Positions 43,669-51,470 of a stretch of DNA of 64,000 nucleotides are shown in pieces. Location of the stretch: assembly GCA_017470425.1 (NCBI GenBank), contig JAFUYT010000016.1, forward strand, positions 62,001 through 126,000. The letters are read 5' to 3'. The translations under genes were made by a program, and so were the position numbers. The first letter of the stretch is position 1, and every line of letters begins with the position of its first letter. The notes beneath the pieces were generated by a model. The model worked only from the letters and a program-made list of their open reading frames with translations. It was not told the DNA's origin and did no database searches. The DNA comes from Bacteroidaceae bacterium. Its GTDB lineage: Bacteria > Bacteroidota > Bacteroidia > Bacteroidales > Bacteroidaceae.

Positions 43669-43688
43669 CAGGTGACAGTTGACAGGTA
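43665..43688. repeat. 7-bp repeat tract at the dnaE 3' end
   Basis: CTGACA, GGTGACA, GTTGACA, GGTATAG; the dnaE stop TGA is within the first unit. Same orientation as the tract after birA. Confidence 0.75.
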
Positions 43689-43768
43689 TAGGGCTTTTGG
43701 CACACTATTTGCATAGAGACATCACATACACATCATTCAACAATAACCCTTAATCATTCAACTCAACA

Positions 43769-44083
43769 ATGGCACAAGCAATCACTAACGCCACCTTCGA
43801 CCAACTCGTTGCCCAGGGCAAACCCATGGTCGTAGATTTCTGGGCCACATGGTGTGGTCCCTGCAAGAAAGTAGGTCCCTACGTAGAACAGCTCGCAGAG
43901 GAATACGAGGGTCAGGCCATCATCGGCAAAGTCGATGTCGATGAGGAGGACGAACTCGCCATGCGCTTCGGCATCCGCAACATCCCCACGATCCTCTTCA
44001 TCAAAGACGGACAGGTCGTTGACAAGCAGATCGGCGCAGCACCCAAGAACATCCTCGAGGACAAGCTCAAGGCCATCCTCTAA
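43769..44083 (+). CDS. trxA: Thioredoxin
   Basis: This 104-residue cytoplasmic disulfide reductase has the active site W28-C29-G-P-C32 (FWATWCGPCKKVGPYVE) and the cis-proline motif IPTILFIKDG. There is no signal peptide. The 100-base gap from dnaE suggests an independent transcript. Confidence 0.97.
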   Translation: MAQAITNATFDQLVAQGKPMVVDFWATWCGPCKKVGPYVEQLAEEYEGQAIIGKVDVDEEDELAMRFGIRNIPTILFIKDGQVVDKQIGAAPKNILEDKLKAIL

Positions 44084-44134
44084 CTGTCAACGATCATCTG
44101 TCAACTATCAACTGTCAACTATCAACTGTCAACG
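44082..44134. repeat. 7-bp tandem repeat tract after trxA
   Basis: About seven units of TGTCAAC/TATCAAC type. They begin within the trxA stop codon (TAACTGTCAAC) and end at the start codon of the next gene. Confidence 0.85.
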
Positions 44135-44455
44135 ATGGAAGAAGATTTTCTCGAGCAGGCGGCCGATGACCTGAAGACCGTTAACTTCATCAAGGCCTAC
44201 CTACCCCAGGACGTGAAAGAGAAGTTCTCCGACGACGACCTCTTCTATTTCATTGACCTCCTCGCCGACTACTACGTCGAAAGCGGGCTCCTCGACAAGG
44301 AACCCGATGCCGACGGCTACATCGACATCGACACCGAAGCCATCGCCACGGCCATTGCCGAGCGTGCACGCAAGGAGAAGTATGGCACCTTCGCCACCGA
44401 AGACCTCATCTGGGTCGTACAGGGCGAGTTGGAGTACGGCGAACAGGAAGAATAA
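44135..44455 (+). CDS. Conserved acidic hypothetical protein
   Basis: This 106-residue protein has a strong excess of Asp and Glu and a mostly helical pattern (TVNFIKAYLPQDVKEKFSDDDLFYFIDLLADYY). A central D-rich block (KEPDADGYIDIDTEAIA) follows. There is no signal peptide, membrane span or known catalytic motif. It lies four bases before the LuxR-type regulator gene, so the two are probably cotranslated. I do not recognise a functional family. Confidence 0.75.
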   Translation: MEEDFLEQAADDLKTVNFIKAYLPQDVKEKFSDDDLFYFIDLLADYYVESGLLDKEPDADGYIDIDTEAIATAIAERARKEKYGTFATEDLIWVVQGELEYGEQEE

Positions 44456-44458
44456 GAC

Positions 44459-45073
44459 ATGGTTCCGAGCATTGCCATCATAGACCAGAACACGCTGGAG
44501 GCCTCTGGCCTCAAGTCCATCATCTGCGACATCGTGCCCGGCGCAGTGGTGAGCATCTTCACCGACTTCGCCGATCTGGAGCAGGCTGTTGCCGCGGGCG
44601 AGCCGTTTGTGCATTTCTTTGCATCTTCACAAGCGGTCGTGGAACACTCCGAGTTCTTCCTCGCTCACGTGCGCCAGACCATCGTACTCACCTCGCAGAA
44701 CAGCGTCGGCCGCTTGTTGGCACCGTTCCATTGTCTCTCTACGAACATGAAGGAGCACGACCTGATCAAGGCCGTGCTCCACATGCATCAGTACGCTCAT
44801 GGACAGAATGGCAGCAGTGCCGGACACCCGGGGCACATGCACGCACCCGACATCATCGGGCCGAGCATCGACATCAGCGCCCGCGAGCAAGAGGTGCTGG
44901 CGCTCGTGGCGCGCGGCTTCCTCAACAAGGAGATTGCCGATGCCCTCTGCATCTCACTGCCGACTGTCATCAGCCATCGCAAGAACATCTGCGACAAGCT
45001 GCATTTGCGATCCGTGTCCTCGCTGACCATCTATGCCGTCACCCACGGCATTGTCCGCATTGAGGACATCTGA
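44459..45073 (+). CDS. LuxR-type regulator with degenerate receiver domain
   Basis: This 204-residue protein has a C-terminal LuxR/GerE DNA-binding domain (about 140-204: SAREQEVLALVARGFLNKEIADALCISLPTVISHRKNI). The N-terminal part (about 1-120) has the length and start (SIAIIDQNTLEASGL) of a response-regulator receiver. However, the acidic pocket has only D9, and the expected phospho-acceptor aspartate region reads FVHFFASSQ with no Asp. A conserved-type lysine is also not evident. It is probably regulated without phosphorylation. No histidine kinase lies nearby. Confidence 0.82.
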   Translation: MVPSIAIIDQNTLEASGLKSIICDIVPGAVVSIFTDFADLEQAVAAGEPFVHFFASSQAVVEHSEFFLAHVRQTIVLTSQNSVGRLLAPFHCLSTNMKEHDLIKAVLHMHQYAHGQNGSSAGHPGHMHAPDIIGPSIDISAREQEVLALVARGFLNKEIADALCISLPTVISHRKNICDKLHLRSVSSLTIYAVTHGIVRIEDI

Positions 45074-45094
45074 ATCTCCCGCGCCGCCGACCGC

Positions 45095-47527
45095 TCAGAA
45101 GCGGACGGCGACCGTGGCACCCACCTGCAACGGGCGGCAACGCTGGGCAAAGCCCATGCCGCGGCTCACGAAATAGAAGGGCATATAGTCCTTGTTCGTC
45201 AGATTGTTTCCCCAGATATTGAGGGAAACTTTTTTGTATTCCATGCCTGCGTGAGCGTTCAACAGCTGGTAGTAGGGCTGCGAGACGCTGTTGTCCTCTG
45301 TCCAGTAGATGCGCCCTACACCCGTTGTGCCCACGCCGATATTCAATGTCACATTGCCGACCGGGAAGAAGTAGTCGGCCGTGAACGACATCGTGTGCTG
45401 CGGAGCAAAGGGAATATAGTTCCCGTCGTAGTCGATGGGGATGACCTGCGCGTTGCCCTCGGCATCCGTCACCGTCGTCTCGCCGGCATAGTAATCCGTG
45501 AAGGTCGCATGGGTGTAACCATAGTTGGCAGCCAGCCGCAGGGGGTTACCGCCTACGGGCAGCCAGCCGCTCACGCTCAGCTCGCCGCCATAGCTGGCAC
45601 TCTCGCCTGCGTTCAACACCTGACGGCCCAGGCCGCTACCCGCCACAAAGCGCGTAATCTGCTGGTCATGAACGAGATGATAGAACAGGGCTGCCTGGAT
45701 ATTCAGATGCTGCTCAAGGAAGGAGAGGTGCGTGCCCACCTCGAAGTTCCAGCTTGTCTCGGGATCATAGGTGGTGAGGGATTCCGGCGTGGGATTCTCG
45801 CCCGGAGCTGATGTCGTACGACTCATGGACGGCCCCAGCACTGGATCCTCGAGCATGGTACGCTGGAGGTCATTGCGCATACTCACCTGAATCAGGTCAC
45901 TGAACATCTGGAAGTTATAGCCTCCCGAGCGCAGGCCGCTGGCGGCGGTGGCATAGACGAGCTTGCTGTCGTCATTGGGGTCGAAGCGGTAGCTGATAGT
46001 AGCCTTCGGCAGCACTCGCAGCTGGTCATCGCTCATATTACCCTCATACCCGGAATAAGACGATAAGTCCATATGGATGTCGGGCGCAGGGATGCGGGGA
46101 CCGTGTGTCATCCAGAAATGCGTGTTCAGGGTCGCGCCCGTGGCATAGTCCATGGAACGATGCTCATAATCCACGCGGACGCCTCCCGTGATGTCCAGCC
46201 CTCGCGTGAGCACATCCTTGAAGCGCAACTGCCCGAACGCCGCAGCATTGGTCACGGGCGTCTCGAAGTTACCATCTACCACCAGTTCTGGGTCGGTGAC
46301 CGTCAGCGACATCCTCATACCCATACGTGCGAACGCCGGACTGGCATTGGCAGCATCCATGCCCACATTGATGCCGGGCTGTATCATCTGAGCGATACCG
46401 TCAGCAGCAAATGTCACAGGGGCGTCAGTCTTCAGCCACTGATGCGACGCATAGACACCTGCCGTCCAGTCCAGCCACTTCAAGCTGTTGCCCTTGATGA
46501 CAAGTTCCTCGGACAGCAAGCGGCTGTTCTGGCGTTGCTGCAAGCGGAAGATGTCGGCCGGCGAATAGTCTTGATCCATATCCATGCGATCCTTCAGGTA
46601 CTGGAAGGCGGTCACGGACGTGAGCGTGAACTTCCGCTGCTGTGTCTCCAGCTTCAGCGAACTGTTCAGCAGCGTACGCTGATAACCTCCTAAGAAGCCG
46701 CTCTCGATGCGTCCATTCGTGGTATTCTCGTAGTCGTAGGCGTTCTCGTTGGAGTACTCTGCCGATGTCTGGAAATCCAGCAGGAAGCGGGGCGTACGCT
46801 GGTAGGTCAGGCGCACCTTGCCGCCCAGGTCGGCGCCATCGTTGCTGTTCTTCTTCAGATAGTCATTACGGTTGTAGCCTCCGTCACCACGGTAGAAGGC
46901 ACTCACGGAGAGACCAAGCCCCTCGGTAAGGATATGCGAATGCCTGACGTATTCTGAAAGCATCCAATCACCCGTAGAGCCGCCTATGCGCACCGTGGTC
47001 TGTGTGCCTTCCTGCAGGGCTGAGGGCGTGAACACACGGATGATACCCCCCATCGCATTCCGACCATAGAGCGTTGACTGCGGTCCACGCAAGACCTCGA
47101 CGCGCTCGGCATCCACAAGAGAGAAGTCGAAAGAGCTCTTTTCGCCCAAGGCTACGTCATCGACATACAACCCCACAACGGGTGCATTCGCGCGCGAGCC
47201 TATACCTCTTATATATATCGCGGGCGTGAGGCGCGAGCCATACTCGGGATAGAACAGGTTGGGTACGCTCGCCGACATCGCTTTCAGCGTCTCGCGACCA
47301 CTCTTGCGCTGCGAGGCCATCAGCAGTTTCTGTCCGCTCAGAGGCTGTGCCTCGAGGCTGCTGAACTGCTTCATGTCACTCTCTACGACGACCTCTGCTA
47401 GCTCCGAGATGTTCACGGAGTCGGCGGGCGCCGTCATCTCATCAGCCACAGCAGGCGTGGTTCCCATGCCAGCTGCCACGGCGAAGAGCCATGCTAATCC
47501 TTTCATATTCACAAAAAATCTACTCAT
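45095..47527 (-). CDS. TonB-dependent outer-membrane receptor
   Basis: This 810-residue protein has a signal peptide (MSRFFVNMKGLAWLFAVAAG, cleaved near ADEM). A plug domain (about 40-160: AEVVVESDM, then RGIGSRANAPVVGLYVDDV and VLRGPQSTLYGRNAMGGIIRV) precedes a 22-strand barrel ending in VGATVAVRF. It lacks the N-terminal carboxypeptidase-like extension of SusC proteins and has no SusD partner, so it is a classical siderophore/vitamin/metal-type receptor. The substrate is unknown. The start at 47527 is chosen because the earlier TTG would lie in the -7 box. Confidence 0.9.
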   Translation of the reverse strand: MSRFFVNMKGLAWLFAVAAGMGTTPAVADEMTAPADSVNISELAEVVVESDMKQFSSLEAQPLSGQKLLMASQRKSGRETLKAMSASVPNLFYPEYGSRLTPAIYIRGIGSRANAPVVGLYVDDVALGEKSSFDFSLVDAERVEVLRGPQSTLYGRNAMGGIIRVFTPSALQEGTQTTVRIGGSTGDWMLSEYVRHSHILTEGLGLSVSAFYRGDGGYNRNDYLKKNSNDGADLGGKVRLTYQRTPRFLLDFQTSAEYSNENAYDYENTTNGRIESGFLGGYQRTLLNSSLKLETQQRKFTLTSVTAFQYLKDRMDMDQDYSPADIFRLQQRQNSRLLSEELVIKGNSLKWLDWTAGVYASHQWLKTDAPVTFAADGIAQMIQPGINVGMDAANASPAFARMGMRMSLTVTDPELVVDGNFETPVTNAAAFGQLRFKDVLTRGLDITGGVRVDYEHRSMDYATGATLNTHFWMTHGPRIPAPDIHMDLSSYSGYEGNMSDDQLRVLPKATISYRFDPNDDSKLVYATAASGLRSGGYNFQMFSDLIQVSMRNDLQRTMLEDPVLGPSMSRTTSAPGENPTPESLTTYDPETSWNFEVGTHLSFLEQHLNIQAALFYHLVHDQQITRFVAGSGLGRQVLNAGESASYGGELSVSGWLPVGGNPLRLAANYGYTHATFTDYYAGETTVTDAEGNAQVIPIDYDGNYIPFAPQHTMSFTADYFFPVGNVTLNIGVGTTGVGRIYWTEDNSVSQPYYQLLNAHAGMEYKKVSLNIWGNNLTNKDYMPFYFVSRGMGFAQRCRPLQVGATVAVRF

Positions 47528-47557
47528 ATATACTGTATGTTTGTGTTTTTTGCGGTG

Positions 47558-47588
47558 CAAAGGTACGGCAAAAAACGGTATCAGACAA
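47558..47588 (-). promoter_or_regulatory. Promoter of the TonB-dependent receptor gene
   Basis: Minus strand: TTG (47586-47588), 20 bases, TACCTTTG (47558-47565), 31 bases before the start. Confidence 0.65.
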
Positions 47589-47629
47589 TCCTCATTTATA
47601 ATGAAAAAACAGATCCGGCCGCACGCAGG

Positions 47630-49144
47630 CTACTGCTCCTCGCCTTTTTCCTCGTGTTGGAACATGGAGAAGAGGGGTATGTAAGGGGCCACGCGGTTGG
47701 CGGCGAAATAGAGGATGCGATGGGGCAGGCGCAGCCAGCCGTGGCTGGACGACGCGGGTTGCGGGCTGATGCCCGCGGGCAACACCGTGGTTCTGAACTC
47801 CCGAATCTGCAGGTAAAGCAGCACGGCAGCATTCAGCGAGGCCAGGAAGTCGCTGACGGGCAGCGAGAGCCAGATGCCGTCGAGCTCCGTAAGCCCCAGG
47901 GTCGGCATGAGCTGCGGGAGAAGGAGGAGGCAGGGAACGAGGAAGATGAGCTGGCGCGTCAGCGAGAGATAGATGCTCTTGCCAGCCTGGCCGATGCTCT
48001 GGAAGAAGTTGCCAGTGACCATCTGGAAACCGATGATGGGGAACAGGGCCACGTCGATGCGCATACCGCGTGCGGCAATGCCGAGGAGGGTCTCGTCGGT
48101 GGTGAAGGCGCGCAGGATGGTCTCGGGGAAGAGCTCACAGAGGACAAAGCCGGTGGTCATGACGAGCGTCGCATAGCCGATGGTCTTCACGAGGACTTCC
48201 TTCACGCGGTCATGCAGCTGCGCACCATAGTTGTAACCGGCGATGGGTTGCATTCCTTGGTTGAAGCCCATGACGATCATCGCGAAGAGGAACAACACAC
48301 GGTTCACAATGCCGTAGGCTCCCACAGCGAGGTCACCGCCATATTCCACCATACCCCGGTTGATGAGCAGCACGACGAGGCACGAAGCAGCGTTCATCAG
48401 GAACGGCGAGAGGCCGATCGAGAGGATGCCGCCGACGATGTGAGGACGCAGTGCAAGGGTGTCCCGCCGGATATAAACGACCTCAGTGGAATGGGAGAAA
48501 ATCCAAAGCTGCCACGTCAGCGAGACACACTGCGAGAGCACCGTGGCAATGGCGGCACCGCGGATGCCGAGCCCCAGACCGTAGATGAACAGCGGGTCAA
48601 GGGCGGTGTTCAGAAGCACGGTGAGGATCGTGGCGGACATCGCCGTGCGGGGATGTCCCGCAGAGCGCAACACGGCATTGAGGCCGAAGTAGAGGTGCGT
48701 GAAGACGTTGCCATAGAGGATCCACTCCATATATTCGCGGGCGTAGGGCAGCGTCTGGTCCGAGGCGCCGAAGAAGCGGAGGATAGGGTCGAGGAAAGCG
48801 AGGACGACGCCCATGAAGGCGACACCCATCAGCACGTTCAGCGTCAGTGAATTGCCGAAGAAGTGCTGCGCCTCCTCGCGGTTCTTCTGTCCCAGTCGCA
48901 CGCTGATCATCGTGGCAGTACCCACGCCGACCATCGCGCCGAAGGCGGCACTGAGGTTCATCAGCGGGAACGTGATCGCCAGGCCGGCAATGGCCATAGG
49001 CCCCACACCCTGCCCTATGAACACGCTATCGACCATGTTGTACAGCGAAGAGGCCGTCATGGCGATGATGGCGGGCACGGCATACTGCAGCAGAAGGCTG
49101 CCGATGGGCTTCGTGCCGAGTTCTAAAGTCCTGTCGTGAGTCAT
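47630..49144 (-). CDS. MATE-family multidrug/cation antiporter
   Basis: This 504-residue protein has about 12 membrane spans in two homologous halves and MATE features (PIGSLLLQYAVPAIIAMTASSLYNMVDSVFIGQGVGPMAIAGLAI, then GFNQGMQPIAGYNYGA). It would export organic cations or drugs in exchange for Na+ or H+. The start at 49144 (MTHDRTLELG) is preferred because an ATG at 49174 precedes the -7 box at 49162-49169. The 3' end lies near the TonB-receptor promoter. Confidence 0.9.
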   Translation of the reverse strand: MTHDRTLELGTKPIGSLLLQYAVPAIIAMTASSLYNMVDSVFIGQGVGPMAIAGLAITFPLMNLSAAFGAMVGVGTATMISVRLGQKNREEAQHFFGNSLTLNVLMGVAFMGVVLAFLDPILRFFGASDQTLPYAREYMEWILYGNVFTHLYFGLNAVLRSAGHPRTAMSATILTVLLNTALDPLFIYGLGLGIRGAAIATVLSQCVSLTWQLWIFSHSTEVVYIRRDTLALRPHIVGGILSIGLSPFLMNAASCLVVLLINRGMVEYGGDLAVGAYGIVNRVLFLFAMIVMGFNQGMQPIAGYNYGAQLHDRVKEVLVKTIGYATLVMTTGFVLCELFPETILRAFTTDETLLGIAARGMRIDVALFPIIGFQMVTGNFFQSIGQAGKSIYLSLTRQLIFLVPCLLLLPQLMPTLGLTELDGIWLSLPVSDFLASLNAAVLLYLQIREFRTTVLPAGISPQPASSSHGWLRLPHRILYFAANRVAPYIPLFSMFQHEEKGEEQ

Positions 49145-49161
49145 TTCCCAAATTTTCTGCG

Positions 49162-49199
49162 CAAAGTTAGTCATTATTCACGAATAATCATTAACTTTG
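49162..49199. promoter_or_regulatory. Divergent -7 boxes of the MATE and malQ genes
   Basis: Minus TAACTTTG at 49162-49169 (MATE) and plus TAACTTTG at 49192-49199 (malQ) lie only 22 bases apart. Neither has a clear -33 TTTG at standard spacing. Confidence 0.5.
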
Positions 49200-49222
49200 T
49201 GCCGAAAAACTTCTGAACCATC

Positions 49223-51430
49223 ATGAATATACGTTTTGAAATCGAATACCGCACCATCTTCGGCGAAGACCTCTTCCTGAATATCCTCAACCGCGACGGC
49301 AGTGCCACGCCGCAGGCCATGCACACCCGCGACGGCATCATCTGGAGCGTACAGCTGGAGGTGACGACTGCGATGGAGTACTACTACACCGTCACGTGGG
49401 AAGGCCGCGAGAAGCGCTCGGAATGGGTGCTCTGCCCCCACAGCTTCGACCCCAAGGAGGTCTCAGACCCGACGGTGGATGCCGTGCAGCGCGACGCATG
49501 GATGGATGCCCCCGAGAACTTCCGCATCGCCGGCACACTGATTCCCGTGTTCTCGCTGCGCTCGCGCCGCAGCTTCGGCGTGGGGGACTTCGGCGACCTC
49601 CGGCAGATGGTCGATTGGGTAGCCATGACAGGGCAGCGTATCCTGCAGATCCTGCCCATCAACGACACCACGAACTCCCACACCTGGGCCGACTCCTACC
49701 CCTACTCCTGCATCAGCGTCTTCGCCCTCCACCCGCAGTACGTGGAGCTCGGCGCGCTGCCCGCCCTGAAGGACGAGGCCGCCCGCAGCCGCTTCGACCA
49801 GCTACGGCAGGAGCTCAACGCACTGCCGCAACTGGACTACGAGCGCGTGAACGCCGCCAAGCTGGAGTACCTGCACCTCCTCTTCCAGCAGGAAGGCGAG
49901 CGCATGATGAACACCCCCGCCTACCGCACCTTCTTCGAGGAGAACCGCGACTGGCTCATCCCCTACGCCGCCTTCCGCGCCGAAAAAGATGCCGCCGCCT
50001 CTCCCTCCAGCACCTCTCCCGCCGCTTCCCCCTCCCCTGCCGCCGTGCCCTGCGCGTCAGCGCTGGATCCTTCTGCCGTTTCCCCCTCCCCCGCCGCCGT
50101 GCCCTGCGCGTCAGCGCAGGTCTCCTTCCACTACTTCGTCCAGTACATCCTCTCCACCCAGCTGGCCGCCGTCCACGCCTACGCGCGCACGCGCGGCGTG
50201 TTATTAAAAGGTGACATCCCCATCGGCGTGGCGCGCGACGGCTGCGACGTCCGGCAGGCACCCCGCTACTTCAACCTCAACGGCCAGGCCGGCGCGCCGC
50301 CCGACGACTTCGCCGTCGATGGCCAGAACTGGGGCTTCCCCACCTACAACTGGGACGAGATGCTGCGCGACGGCTGCGCCTGGTGGCAGCGCCGTTTCCA
50401 CAACATGGCCCGCTACTTCGACGCCTACCGCATCGACCACGTCCTCGGTTTCTTCCGCATCTGGGAAATCCCCGTACCCATGCGCAGCGGCCTCTGGGGA
50501 CAGTTCCAGCCCGCACTGGCCCTCACCCGCGAGGAAATCCACGCCTGGGGCATCAGCGAAGAGACCCGCAAAGCCACAACAGCCCCCATCATCCGCGCCA
50601 CCCCCTCCCCCCAACCGACAGCACAGCCCACCCCCCAAGCAACACAGCCCTCCCCCCAACCGACAGCGCAGAGCGATTCTATCGCTCTGTCCGCCAACTA
50701 CCTCTTCCTGCGCGACCATAAGAACCCCGAGCTCTTCCATCCCCGCATCGCCGCGCAGAAAACCGAGGCCTACCAGCAGCTCTCCAACCACGAGCAGCGC
50801 GCCTTCGACGCCCTCTACGAGGACTTCTTCTACCACCGCAACAACCAGTTCTGGTACGAGGAGGCGATGCTGAAACTCCCGAAGCTGGTGAAAGCCACGC
50901 GTATGCTCTGCTGCGCCGAGGACCTCGGCATGGTACCCGCCTGCGTAGGATGGGTCATGGACGAGCTGGGCATCCTCAGCCTCGAAATGGAATCCATGCC
51001 CAAGGAGCCGTGGGTGCGCTTCGGACACGTCGAGCGCAACCCCAAGCGCAGCGTAGCCACCATCAGCAGCCACGACACCCCGACGCTGCGAATGTGGTGG
51101 GACGAGGACTACGAGCGCACACAGGACTACTACACCAACATCCTCCACCGCGAGGGTCCCGCACCGCACCCGCTGCCCGGCGCCCTCGCTCGCGACATCA
51201 TCCAGCGCCACCTCGACTGTCCCTCGATGCTCTGCATCATCAGCCTCCAGGACTGGATGGCCATCGACGAGCTCCTCCGCAACCGCGATGCCAGCGCCGA
51301 GCGCATCAACATCCCCGCCGTCGCCAACCACTACTGGCGCTACCGTATGCACGTCAACATCGAAGACCTCCGCAACGACAAAGCCTTCACCGAGCGCATC
51401 CGCGAGATGATCGTCAAGGGGAACAGGTAA
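49223..51430 (+). CDS. malQ: 4-alpha-glucanotransferase (GH77), with repeat-derived inserts
   Basis: This 735-residue amylomaltase transfers alpha-1,4-glucan chains in glycogen or maltodextrin metabolism. An N-terminal starch-binding-like domain (about 1-80) precedes the GH77 barrel. Catalytic residues are in FDAYRIDHVLGFFRIW (nucleophile Asp), CCAEDLGMVP (acid/base Glu) and SSHDTPTLRMWW (transition-state Asp). Two low-complexity inserts are seen. The first is at about 255-300, with SPSPAAVPCASA twice and two GTCA-loop palindromes. The second is at about 452-490, a P-S-P-Q-P-T-A-Q repeat followed by a palindrome encoding SDSIAL. The core motifs are undisturbed. Confidence 0.94.
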   Translation: MNIRFEIEYRTIFGEDLFLNILNRDGSATPQAMHTRDGIIWSVQLEVTTAMEYYYTVTWEGREKRSEWVLCPHSFDPKEVSDPTVDAVQRDAWMDAPENFRIAGTLIPVFSLRSRRSFGVGDFGDLRQMVDWVAMTGQRILQILPINDTTNSHTWADSYPYSCISVFALHPQYVELGALPALKDEAARSRFDQLRQELNALPQLDYERVNAAKLEYLHLLFQQEGERMMNTPAYRTFFEENRDWLIPYAAFRAEKDAAASPSSTSPAASPSPAAVPCASALDPSAVSPSPAAVPCASAQVSFHYFVQYILSTQLAAVHAYARTRGVLLKGDIPIGVARDGCDVRQAPRYFNLNGQAGAPPDDFAVDGQNWGFPTYNWDEMLRDGCAWWQRRFHNMARYFDAYRIDHVLGFFRIWEIPVPMRSGLWGQFQPALALTREEIHAWGISEETRKATTAPIIRATPSPQPTAQPTPQATQPSPQPTAQSDSIALSANYLFLRDHKNPELFHPRIAAQKTEAYQQLSNHEQRAFDALYEDFFYHRNNQFWYEEAMLKLPKLVKATRMLCCAEDLGMVPACVGWVMDELGILSLEMESMPKEPWVRFGHVERNPKRSVATISSHDTPTLRMWWDEDYERTQDYYTNILHREGPAPHPLPGALARDIIQRHLDCPSMLCIISLQDWMAIDELLRNRDASAERINIPAVANHYWRYRMHVNIEDLRNDKAFTERIREMIVKGNR
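50049..50120. repeat. Two GTCA-loop palindromes in malQ
   Basis: CCTGCGC-GTCA-GCGCTGG (50049-50066, imperfect) and CCTGCGC-GTCA-GCGCAGG (50103-50120, perfect), each preceded by GTG and translated as VPCASA. The flanking CCGCTTCCCCCTCCC-type DNA is also duplicated, giving a direct repeat of about 54 bases. Confidence 0.85.
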
Positions 51431-51436
51431 TACGCA

Positions 51437-51470
51437 GCATCGCCCGCCGTTTGGCGGGCGATGCTTACAT
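51437..51470 (+). terminator. Hairpin after malQ, possible bidirectional terminator
   Basis: AGCATCGCCCGCC-GTTT-GGCGGGCGATGCT, a 13-bp perfect stem in the 40-base gap between the convergent malQ and ATPase genes. It lacks a long T-run, so termination efficiency is uncertain. Confidence 0.55.

Noticed and set aside
23061..44134. 7-bp repeat tracts considered as CRISPR arrays
   Set aside because: Units are contiguous, far too short, without spacers, and no cas genes are present.
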